6,366 bases of DNA, from assembly GCA_030597505.1 (NCBI GenBank), contig JAUVRS010000165.1:1-6366 (forward strand), in the 5' to 3' direction. This document shows positions 1-5,456 of the stretch, piece by piece. Position 1 is the stretch's first letter; each line of letters starts with the position of its first letter. The DNA comes from Desulfobacteraceae bacterium (GTDB lineage Bacteria > Desulfobacterota > DSM-4660 > Desulfatiglandales > Desulfatiglandaceae). The notes below the pieces were generated by a model. The model made no database searches. It saw only the letters and a program-made list of their open reading frames with translations, and was not told the origin of the DNA. The position numbers and the translations under genes are program-made.

Positions 1-369
1 CAACCGGTCAACCACCTCTTCAAACCCGCCTGCCTTCACCTGTTCGATAAATTTATATCTCTGGGATACCTGTTCGGGAAGGTCTTCACCGGCCCGTGTG
101 TCCAGAAGTGCCAATCGCTCCACCCGGTCCGGGGCCTGGTCTATGAGCTCCATCGCGATATATCCTCCCATGGATAAACCAGCCAAAGCGAATCGGGTTG
201 GCGCATCGTTCAGGATGGCATCGGCAATCTCCGCCATGGAGTCATACTGGGTGTGCTGGCGCGCAACACGGATGTCAGCGATATCGGCCAGGCCCTCGAC
301 CTGATGCCTCCAGAGGGCATCGTCGCATAAGAGGCCAGGGACCAAGATAAGCGGCACGCGATTGGTCAT
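1..369 (-). CDS. alpha/beta hydrolase, N-terminal 123 residues (runs off left edge)
   Basis: The minus-strand reading frame is open from the ATG at 369 to base 1 with no stop. The product starts MTNRVPLILVPGLLCDDALW. It has the alpha/beta-hydrolase beta-strand and oxyanion-hole region (LVPGLLCD, residues 9-16) and a nucleophile elbow GLSMGG at residues 64-69, so Ser66 is the expected catalytic serine. The later Asp and His of the triad would lie in the part outside the window. The start is supported by a purine-rich ribosome binding site, AAGGTGAGGTG on the minus strand (377-387), about 7 nt upstream. No signal peptide is visible, so a cytoplasmic enzyme is likely. The substrate cannot be told from this half; esterase, lactonase or C-C hydrolase all remain possible. 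It is transcribed divergently from the selenoprotein gene. Confidence 0.85.
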   Translation of the reverse strand, partial: MTNRVPLILVPGLLCDDALWRHQVEGLADIADIRVARQHTQYDSMAEIADAILNDAPTRFALAGLSMGGYIAMELIDQAPDRVERLALLDTRAGEDLPEQVSQRYKFIEQVKAGGFEEVVDRL

Positions 370-646
370 AAAACAACACCTCACCTTATTAGACGGGTTA
401 TCGGCCGATTTTCAAATATAAATTGTTTTTGGAAAAAGTCCATACCTGAAACGTATTATGCGCTGTAACTATAGCACAAAAGCATAAGGAATAAAAGAGA
501 ATTTACACACATCTATCAATCCTCCACCATACCCGTACCTTGGCATCGTTGCCAAAGGCCCCTGCCCTTCCCAATCTTCTGTTTATAACAAATTCTCATT
601 TTTAAACTTTTTTGTCTGAATCAGAATACTAATTGTCTTCAAATTA

Positions 647-655
647 TGTTATACA
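647..655 (+). promoter_or_regulatory. possible extended -10 promoter upstream of the selenoprotein gene
   Basis: The sequence TGTTATACA contains an extended -10 TG (647-648), a 1-nt gap and the -10-like hexamer TATACA (650-655). It lies about 83 bp upstream of the chosen ATG at 738. No good -35 box is found at 17 nt spacing, so only the extended -10 supports it. In an AT-rich region such matches arise by chance. Confidence 0.25.
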
Positions 656-725
656 CTTTACATTACACACCGGAAAGCCAAGTTTTGTCACATCAATAAA
701 CCTTCAAAAAGCGGACATCCGTGTA

Positions 726-731
726 GAGGAG
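726..731 (+). promoter_or_regulatory. ribosome binding site fixing the selenoprotein start
   Basis: GAGGAG ends 6 nt before the ATG at 738. This site, followed at once by a classic signal peptide, decides the start against the upstream in-frame TTG at 633. Confidence 0.7.
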
Positions 732-737
732 TATGAC

Positions 738-1595
738 ATGAAATCTAAATGTATTGGAGTCTTGTTCTCCCTGTTATTTTTGTTTGGCAGTGCAACCGGT
801 TTATTTGCCGGTTTGGAGTGGGAGCCTCAAGTATCCCTGAAGATAGGTCAACCACCGCTTGACGTAGCAGTTTCCCCTGACGGGAAACATATTTTTGTGC
901 TTGCAGAAGGCGGCATCATTTTTATGTATGATCAAGATGGAAAATTCAAGGATAAGATAGATATTGGAACACATGTTGATCAAATCAAGATCGGCCCAAG
1001 AGGGGAACGGCTTTTTTTAACCAACCGGAAAGATAAAACGGTCCAGGTTATCAGACTTGATTTTATTGTTGATATAAATGTCTCTGGGTCGCCTTACAAA
1101 GGCCCCCGAGATGCACCGGTGGTTATTGCTGTTTTTGACGATTTTCAGTGACCCTATTGTGCGAGGCTTGTGCCTTTACTTGAGCAGGTGCTCGAGAAAA
1201 ATCCCCAATCGGTAAAACTGGTTTTCAAAAACTTCCCCTTGAGAAGTCACACGTTTGCTCAAAAAGCTGCTGTAGCCGCACTTGCGGCTGGGCGTCAGAA
1301 CAAGTTTTGGGATTACCACGATGAACTGTTTAAAAACTATAACAAACTCGATGACAAGAAATTTAAGGAGATCGCCCGCAAACTGGGTTTAAATGAGGAG
1401 CAATTTGAAAAAGACCGCAAGGATCCCCTTATACTGGCAAAGGTTAAGAGGGATCTTCAAGATGGAATCAACTCAGGCGTGAGAGGGACACCCACCATTT
1501 TTGTCAATGGAAAGCGTTTGAAAATCCGAAGTCTGGAGGGATTTCAGGCAGTCATTAAAAAAGAGGTAAAAAAACAAAAACAGCGACAACGGTAA
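738..1595 (+). CDS. secreted DsbA-like selenoprotein (Sec138-Pro-Tyr-Cys141) with N-terminal propeller-like repeats
   Basis: Read with the in-frame TGA at 1149-1151 as selenocysteine, this is one 285-residue protein. Residues 1-24 form a signal peptide (MKSKC, then a hydrophobic core, ending near GLFA). Residues 42-70 and 80-109 resemble two YVTN/NHL-type propeller blades (VAVSPDGKHIFVL; IKIGPRGERLFLTN). From about residue 118 there is a DsbA-like thioredoxin fold: GPRDAPVVIAVFDDFQ, then U138-P-Y-C141, the helical insertion and the cis-proline motif GTPTIF with Pro252. Homologues carry CPYC at the active-site position. The frame stays open and conserved for 147 codons after the TGA, with no frameshift. 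Known family role: thiol-disulfide exchange in extracytoplasmic proteins; a Sec residue would raise nucleophilicity. A SECIS-like hairpin lies at 1175-1200. The alternatives are a nonsense mutation or a TGC-to-TGA sequencing error. It lies 78 bp upstream of the HtrA-type gene. Confidence 0.85.
1149..1151 (+). other. in-frame TGA read as selenocysteine
   Basis: The codon occupies exactly the position of the first cysteine of the CxxC redox motif, giving Phe-Asp-Asp-Phe-Gln-U-Pro-Tyr-Cys. Replacement of a redox-active Cys by Sec at this place is the usual pattern of thioredoxin-fold selenoproteins. Confidence 0.8.
1175..1200 (+). promoter_or_regulatory. candidate bacterial SECIS element
   Basis: A 7-bp stem CTTGAGC (1179-1185) pairs with GCTCGAG (1190-1196), with one G-U pair, around a tetraloop AGGT (1186-1189) that contains the GG expected in bacterial SECIS loops. 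An A-A mismatch and three further T-A pairs (1175-1177 with 1198-1200) extend the stem. The loop begins 34 nt after the TGA, toward the far end of the spacing I recall for bacterial SECIS models. The stem-loop core resembles the GCAGGTCTGC core of the E. coli fdhF element. It lies inside the coding sequence, where SelB would bind it. Confidence 0.7.
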
Positions 1596-1607
1596 CCGTT
1601 CGTGCTG
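1581..1607. terminator. hairpin at the end of the selenoprotein gene, terminator-like only on the minus strand
   Basis: AACGG (1588-1592) pairs with CCGTT (1596-1600), with the stop codon TAA as the 3-nt loop. After a symmetric 2x2 internal loop, CAGCG (1581-1585) pairs with TGCTG (1603-1607). No T-run follows on the plus strand. On the minus strand it is followed by a T-rich tract (complement of 1568-1580), as in a Rho-independent terminator. The A-run also encodes Lys and Gln codons, so chance is possible. Confidence 0.35.
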
Positions 1608-1673
1608 ATAAGAGATATGCGGAAAATGATGAATTTAACGGTGGGATGCAATATTCAAAGTTGGTTTTAAGAA

Positions 1674-2966
1674 ATGGCTTCTGTCTTGACTGCATCCGGG
1701 AATAATTTTGCTTTGATCCTACGTCTTCTGCTCCTGCTCCTACTCCCTGGCTTTTTCGGGTGTACGACTTCTCCCACCATCACAAAGGAAACAGGGAAAT
1801 CCCTTGTCAACCGAGAACATCCGATTTTTGACAAACGGTTCAAAAGCCTCTCATTCAAAGACATCGATTTACGGAACCTTTGGGTAGAGGGCGGGGATCA
1901 TACAAATGACAAAATACCGATTTATAGCAATACATTTGCAGAGATTGCTGACGCTGTAAAAGATGGTGTTGTAAATCTCTACACCCGCCGTTTAGAGGAA
2001 AAGGAGACCAAATTCGGGGTCTCTCCAAACGATATCCTGCCATTTAGGATATTTATCATCTCCGACCTTTTTGACATCATTCCGTTTAAGATCCCCATAC
2101 CTTTTGAAGACGAAGGGTTTAGCCTGGGCTCCGGTTTTATCATAAACCAACAGGGGTATATCCTTACCAATGCGCACGTCATTCATAACGCCACCGATAT
2201 AAACGTGGTCCTTTCCGGAGGCAAAAAACGGTATTCGGCCAAGATCATCGGTGCAGACCGGCTAACCGACACAGCGCTCCTAAAAATAGAACCGGATTCC
2301 TTTCTGACGATTCTTCCCCTGGCTGATTCCGACACATTGAAGACAGGGGAAATGGTGCTGGCCATGGGAAACCCACTTGGATTGAGGCACTCGCTAACCT
2401 CCGGGATCATAAGCTCAAAGGAAAGAGTTTATCCTGAATTGAACGACAAGCTGGTAGATTTTATCCAAACCGACTCAGCAATCAATCCCGGGAACAGCGG
2501 CGGCCCGTTGCTCAATCTTCACGGCGAGGTTGTCGGCATTAATACGGCCCTCGTCTCACAGGCGCAGTCAATCAGTTTTGCCATACCCATCAATACAGTA
2601 AAGGAAGTCATGCCCATGCTGGTATTGGGGGAAACAGAAAGAGGTTGGTTCGGCGCCAAGGTCGCCCCGCTCACCATCCAGCAGGCCTTGGATCTGAATT
2701 ATACAAAGGAAGGAGGAATTCTTGTCCTTGAAATCGAAAAGGACAGCCCTGCAGAAAAGGCGCTCCTCCAAGAAAAAGACATTATTGTTGAAATGAACGG
2801 AGAGCCCTTAAAAAGCTTTGTGATATTTCGGAGAAAACTTCTGGGTCTCGCCCCGGGGCGCACCATTCGTCTTACCCTATTCAAAGATGGCAAGACCAGA
2901 GAAATATCCGGTACGCTTGTCAAAAAGAAAAAGAATTCTGAGGAAGAGGAGCAAACAATGGAGTGA
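1674..2966 (+). CDS. HtrA/Deg-family serine endoprotease, one PDZ domain, probably membrane-anchored
   Basis: The 430-residue product has the full trypsin-like triad of the HtrA family: His168 in TNAHV, Asp199 in DTALLKI and Ser275 in GNSGGP. The family's GNPLG motif precedes a conserved TSGIIS segment. A single C-terminal PDZ domain spans roughly residues 325-415 (GWFGAKVAPL, then DSPAEKALLQEKDIIVEMNG). The N-terminus has a Leu-rich stretch (residues 18-24) followed by PGFFGC, so Cys30 may be a lipidated cysteine, although the lipobox is imperfect. An uncommon linker of about 60 residues joins this anchor to the protease domain. The role is probably degradation or chaperoning of misfolded envelope proteins. 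The start is uncertain: ATG 1674 lacks a clear Shine-Dalgarno site, an in-frame stop lies at 1668-1670, and TTG 1713 would give a shorter, more typical signal. One PDZ makes it closer in layout to DegS than to two-PDZ DegP. Confidence 0.9.
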   Translation: MASVLTASGNNFALILRLLLLLLLPGFFGCTTSPTITKETGKSLVNREHPIFDKRFKSLSFKDIDLRNLWVEGGDHTNDKIPIYSNTFAEIADAVKDGVVNLYTRRLEEKETKFGVSPNDILPFRIFIISDLFDIIPFKIPIPFEDEGFSLGSGFIINQQGYILTNAHVIHNATDINVVLSGGKKRYSAKIIGADRLTDTALLKIEPDSFLTILPLADSDTLKTGEMVLAMGNPLGLRHSLTSGIISSKERVYPELNDKLVDFIQTDSAINPGNSGGPLLNLHGEVVGINTALVSQAQSISFAIPINTVKEVMPMLVLGETERGWFGAKVAPLTIQQALDLNYTKEGGILVLEIEKDSPAEKALLQEKDIIVEMNGEPLKSFVIFRRKLLGLAPGRTIRLTLFKDGKTREISGTLVKKKKNSEEEEQTME

Positions 2967-3016
2967 GCAAGACCCGTTTGGTTCACCTGACGGGAATCAT
3001 TATCCTTCTCGTTTAA
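2963..3016 (+). CDS. possible 17-codon reading frame overlapping the protease stop
   Basis: A GTG at 2963 overlaps the protease stop codon (GTGA, 2963-2966) and opens the frame MSKTRLVHLTGIIILLV, ending at TAA 3014-3016. GAGGAG at 2946-2951 lies 11 nt upstream, a long spacing. The basic-then-hydrophobic pattern looks like the beginning of a membrane or exported protein. It stops just 4 bp before the direct repeat that bounds the inserted element, so it could be the remnant of a translationally coupled gene whose rest was lost, a tiny membrane peptide, or chance. Confidence 0.2.
   Translation: MSKTRLVHLTGIIILLV
2973..2994 (+). terminator. weak stem-loop after the protease gene
   Basis: CCCGT (2973-2977) can pair with ACGGG (2990-2994), with GGT/ACC pairing possible inside. 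No T-tract follows, so intrinsic termination is doubtful. Confidence 0.15.
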
Positions 3017-3020
3017 ATCC

Positions 3021-3204
3021 TACACCGCACAGTGACTACTCAGGTGGATAGGCTGAAGGCTGTTAGGAAAAAGCTCATTTTGAAGCCATCTTTGGTGCAA
3101 GAACCAGATATTTCCGCCAAAGTACGGCAATCGTGCTTTTCTGCCCCCTTCAGCCTTCAGTCTAAACAGCTTCAGCCTGACTACGTGAGTAGTTACACCG
3201 CACA
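3021..3204. mobile_element. MITE-like inverted-repeat element flanked by 11-bp direct repeats
   Basis: TACACCGCACA occurs at 3021-3031 and again at 3194-3204, as a target duplication or element-end repeat would. Between them lies a 162-bp unit (3032-3193) with terminal inverted repeats ACTACTCA (3035-3042) and TGAGTAGT (3186-3193). Going inward by an identical 7-nt spacer on both sides, AGGCTGAAG (3050-3058) faces CTTCAGCCT (3170-3178), followed by CTGTTAG facing CTAAACAG. A second CTTCAGCCT copy lies at 3148-3156. The right TIR abuts its direct repeat, whereas the left one is offset by 3 nt (GTG). A 61-codon minus-strand frame crosses the element but shows no recognisable domain. No transposase is present, so any mobility would need one in trans. 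Confidence 0.65.
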
Positions 3205-3289
3205 AAGCATTTTGCTCACATATTGAATTTCATGTCCAGAATTTTTGTCCCCAAAAGTTGCCAGATCCCGCGGGTTCCTGGATTGCATG

Positions 3290-3316
3290 CCCTGGGATAA
3301 TATGATAGGGTTTTTT
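3290..3316 (+). terminator. weak terminator-like stem plus T6
   Basis: CCCT (3290-3293) and AGGG (3307-3310) form a 4-bp stem with a 13-nt AT-rich loop followed by TTTTTT (3311-3316). The stem is very short, and the loop gives little further pairing. It could end transcripts arriving from the protease gene, but the support is slight. Confidence 0.2.
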
Positions 3317-3332
3317 GAGGATGCCGCGTGTT

Positions 3333-3350
3333 AGGGCTTACGCAAGCCTT
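3333..3350 (+). promoter_or_regulatory. hairpin in the leader of pcm
   Basis: AGGGCTT (3333-3339) pairs with AAGCCTT (3344-3350), with one G-U pair, around the tetraloop ACGC. It lies 33 bp upstream of the pcm start and has no T-tract. It may be an mRNA leader structure or part of a dispersed repeat. Confidence 0.3.
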
Positions 3351-3383
3351 TATTAAGACAAACATACCATCAAAAGAACTACA

Positions 3384-4037
3384 ATGTCCGATATAAACGA
3401 TTTCCGTCTGGCCAGAGAAAAAATGGTCAGGACACATCTGCTACCCCGAGGGATCAAAGACCCGCGGGTACTGGAGGCAATGGGAAAAGTTCCCAGACAC
3501 CTTTTTGTGGAAGAGGCCCTCATTGGAGAGGCGTATAACGACCACCCGCTGCCCATCGGCAACAAACAGACCATATCCCAGCCATATATCGTCGCTCTCA
3601 TGACAGAGGCCCTGGAGCTTACCGGCACCGAAAAGACCCTTGAAATCGGCACGGGCAGCGGTTATCAGACAGCACTCCTTGCTGAATTGACAAGGACGGT
3701 TTTTACGGTTGAAAGGATTAAGTCTTTGATGGTGAACGCCAGAGACCTTTTGAATAAATTGGGTTATAAAAACATCCTGTACAAGGCCTTTGACGGTACC
3801 CTTGGGTGGAAACAATATCAACCCTATGATGCCATTATTGTCACCGCCGGTGCCCCCAAAATTCCCCAGCCCATTCTCCAGCAACTCGCAGAGGGTGGGC
3901 GACTCATCGTTCCTGTCGGAAACAGGTACAGCCAGGAATTGATCAGGGTGACTCGGCGAAAGGGACGGAATATTCAACAGAACCTAGGGGGTTGCCGTTT
4001 TGTGGACCTGGTGGGTCTTCACGGATGGAAAGAATAA
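3384..4037 (+). CDS. pcm: protein-L-isoaspartate O-methyltransferase
   Basis: This enzyme transfers a methyl group from S-adenosylmethionine to L-isoaspartyl residues of aged proteins, starting their repair; it acts in the cytoplasm or, in some Gram-negatives, the periphery. The 217-residue length fits the family. Visible features in order are: N-terminal REKMVRTHLLPRGIKDPRVL and VPRHLFVE (residues 11-43), the substrate-side motif TISQP (63-67), SAM-binding motif I LEIGTGSGYQ (86-95), the acidic end of the next strand VE at 109-110, FDG (136-138), YDAIIVTA (148-155), GGRLIVPVG (171-179), and the C-terminal FVDLVGLHGW signature (206-215). The start at 3384 matches the expected family N-terminus although the ribosome binding site is weak (AAAAGAA). 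It ends 6 bp from the convergent DUF362 gene. Confidence 0.95.
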   Translation: MSDINDFRLAREKMVRTHLLPRGIKDPRVLEAMGKVPRHLFVEEALIGEAYNDHPLPIGNKQTISQPYIVALMTEALELTGTEKTLEIGTGSGYQTALLAELTRTVFTVERIKSLMVNARDLLNKLGYKNILYKAFDGTLGWKQYQPYDAIIVTAGAPKIPQPILQQLAEGGRLIVPVGNRYSQELIRVTRRKGRNIQQNLGGCRFVDLVGLHGWKE

Positions 4038-4043
4038 AACACC

Positions 4044-5381
4044 CTATTCGACCCTAAAGAAGGACTCATCAAACTCGGGTTTCCCTTTATATTTTTTCAT
4101 AAAATGGATCGGTGTTTTGTCCATATCCTCCAAAACCGCAGGGTCTATGGGTATGCCAACCTGATGAAAAGCCTCAACAATCTTTTTTCTGGAAGGCGGA
4201 CAACCTTTTATGGCAATTCCGTGTCTTATGGCAGGGTTGTCCTTATTGGTCCGACAGATGCACTTCCCCACGAGAATTGTATGTTTTTTTCCCGGTGTGG
4301 CCTTCATTAGTTTGCCGGTGAGCACCTCCACATCATCCCATGCCTCTCCTTTCCACGCCTGGGCTATCCCCATCAGTGTCGCCCGTGTCACGGAAGAACA
4401 ATAGGTACAGAGAGTGAGATCATATTTGGGATAGGAGAGCCCCTTGATCCCCATACGTTTCATGGGAAGAGGGAGGCTTTCATCCTGGGTGTAGGGAAAG
4501 GCGTATTCGTGGTGACGGGCAACATCTGAAATCGCCTCCCCTGCTATTTCCACATCGGAAAGGTCCACAGGCCTCCCCCAGTCGCGGGCCACATGGCGCA
4601 GGTGCGGGACATCTGACGGTTCGTATCCCAACACCTTGGCCCCTACCATATCGGCAGAAAGGATATCCGAAGATGCCACCAGAATATTGCTCCGTCTGAT
4701 TTTTCCGTCAAACCCGGGGCCCCGGGAATTGGTGTAGATCCCGTCGAGCAAGGTAAAACAGGGCGGCAGGACCTTTGGAAGCCTGGAAACCATGTAATTG
4801 AGGTCCATTTTCGGATCTGCGCTGTGGCATCTCTGTCGGGACTTGATATCGAGCGTCCCCTTGAGATTCTTGATCCCGAGAGTAACCACTGCCTGGGAGT
4901 GAGTCTTGAGGACCGGAAGGTTTACAACAAAATCGCTCTGGAGCATATCAACGTTGAAATTGAGCCTGACCCCGTTCCCAAGATCAACCTTTTCAAACGG
5001 CCGCTCGTGGACATTGACATATTTGACCCCATATCGGCTCATCAGGACATCATACCCGAGCGTCTCAAATGCGTGTGGGGCTGTTTCCGTGTCCCTTGGA
5101 TCAAATATCACGATGCCCTCACCGATAGTGATATCATCCACTCCCCGTTCCTTTAGAAGTATGATCATGTCTTCTACCACCCGGGATGTGGTGATAACCC
5201 CCCACTTGGGAAACGGCACCGCTTTGGTCCAAAACACTATATTGGGTTTTATAAATACCTTTGGCTTGGGCGGAAGGCCTTTTAGATCCCCTGAAAGTGC
5301 AACCGTCTTACGGACTGATTCCAATGGTTTCTCATAACGAACAATGGAAACAACCTTTCTTGCTGCATCTTGGCTTGCCAT
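4044..5381 (-). CDS. DUF362 family protein with cysteine-rich C-terminal region
   Basis: The 445-residue product carries the marks of DUF362: VFIKPNIVF (residues 42-50), DFVVNLPVLKTHSQ (150-163), GIKNLKG (169-175), LLDGIYTNSRGPG (211-223), and the ADMVGAKVLGYEP segment (243-255). The biochemical function of the family is largely unknown; members are frequent in anaerobes and often carry ferredoxin-like or other cysteine clusters. Here the C-terminal part has CTYC (325, 328), KCIC (374, 376) and GCPP (394), enough ligands for an Fe-S cluster or other metal site, though not in a classic ferredoxin spacing. No signal peptide is visible. The start is set by AAAGGA on the minus strand (5387-5392), 5 nt from the ATG. 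It is the last gene of the minus-strand cluster, 75 bp after the thioesterase. Confidence 0.88.
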   Translation of the reverse strand: MASQDAARKVVSIVRYEKPLESVRKTVALSGDLKGLPPKPKVFIKPNIVFWTKAVPFPKWGVITTSRVVEDMIILLKERGVDDITIGEGIVIFDPRDTETAPHAFETLGYDVLMSRYGVKYVNVHERPFEKVDLGNGVRLNFNVDMLQSDFVVNLPVLKTHSQAVVTLGIKNLKGTLDIKSRQRCHSADPKMDLNYMVSRLPKVLPPCFTLLDGIYTNSRGPGFDGKIRRSNILVASSDILSADMVGAKVLGYEPSDVPHLRHVARDWGRPVDLSDVEIAGEAISDVARHHEYAFPYTQDESLPLPMKRMGIKGLSYPKYDLTLCTYCSSVTRATLMGIAQAWKGEAWDDVEVLTGKLMKATPGKKHTILVGKCICRTNKDNPAIRHGIAIKGCPPSRKKIVEAFHQVGIPIDPAVLEDMDKTPIHFMKKYKGKPEFDESFFRVE

Positions 5382-5421
5382 ATTAGTCCTTTCAAAAAAA
5401 CAGATGGACCCCGCGGTGCCC

Positions 5422-5446
5422 GAACTTATTGAGAACTTACGTAAGT
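5422..5446. promoter_or_regulatory. palindrome and repeated half-site between thioesterase and DUF362 genes
   Basis: ACTTACGTAAGT (5435-5446) is a perfect 12-bp palindrome. Its left half belongs to a GAACTTA heptamer at 5433-5439 that also occurs at 5422-5428, one DNA turn (11 bp) away. It lies about 40-65 bp upstream of the DUF362 start, where an operator could act on an internal promoter. No regulator in the window is a candidate to bind it, and no clear promoter boxes were identified. Confidence 0.35.
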
Positions 5447-5456
5447 AGGGGGCAAA

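Larger units (their letters stand above)
370..737. other. AT-rich divergent intergenic region
   Basis: This 368-bp gap separates the minus-strand hydrolase from the plus-strand selenoprotein gene and should hold promoters for both. It contains a perfect 10-bp palindrome ATCGGCCGAT at 400-409, about 30 bp upstream of the hydrolase start, and a short inverted repeat TTGGCA-TCGT-TGCCAA at 540-555 with no T-run after it. A TTG-initiated extension of the selenoprotein frame covers 633-737, but its translation does not look like a conserved protein. I see no other gene here and no confident minus-strand promoter. Confidence 0.6.

Noticed and set aside
98..304. 68-codon plus-strand ORF at the left end
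   Set aside because: It is antisense to the alpha/beta hydrolase, whose GLSMGG motif and ribosome binding site are clear.
540..555. TTGGCA-TCGT-TGCCAA as a terminator
   Set aside because: The stem is only 6 bp with no T-run on either side, and no gene ends nearby.
633..737. Longer N-terminus for the selenoprotein from a TTG at 633
   Set aside because: The ATG at 738 has a good GAGGAG site 6 nt upstream and begins a classic signal peptide; the extra 35 residues would bury the signal peptide internally.
1170..1595. Separate gene starting at GTG 1170
   Set aside because: It is in the same frame as the upstream fragment, lacks a ribosome binding site, and would start in the middle of the thioredoxin fold just after its active site; Sec read-through explains it better.
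3021..3204. CRISPR array from the paired repeats
   Set aside because: There are only two direct repeats of 11 bp, and the interval is an inverted-repeat unit and not a spacer.
3020..3205. 61-codon minus-strand ORF across the inverted-repeat element
   Set aside because: Its boundaries coincide with the element's repeats, and the translation shows no domain, so it is probably an accidental frame.
3441..3977. 178-codon minus-strand ORF opposite pcm
   Set aside because: It lies entirely within the strongly supported pcm gene on the other strand and shows no recognisable motif.
4032..4049. GAATA/TATTC stem as a shared terminator between the convergent genes
   Set aside because: The stem is 5 bp and AT-rich, the loop is 8 nt, and no T-tract follows on either strand.
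4824..5337. Plus-strand ORFs of 110 and 143 codons opposite the DUF362 gene
   Set aside because: They are antisense to a well-supported DUF362 frame, overlap each other in different frames and have low-complexity, motif-free translations.
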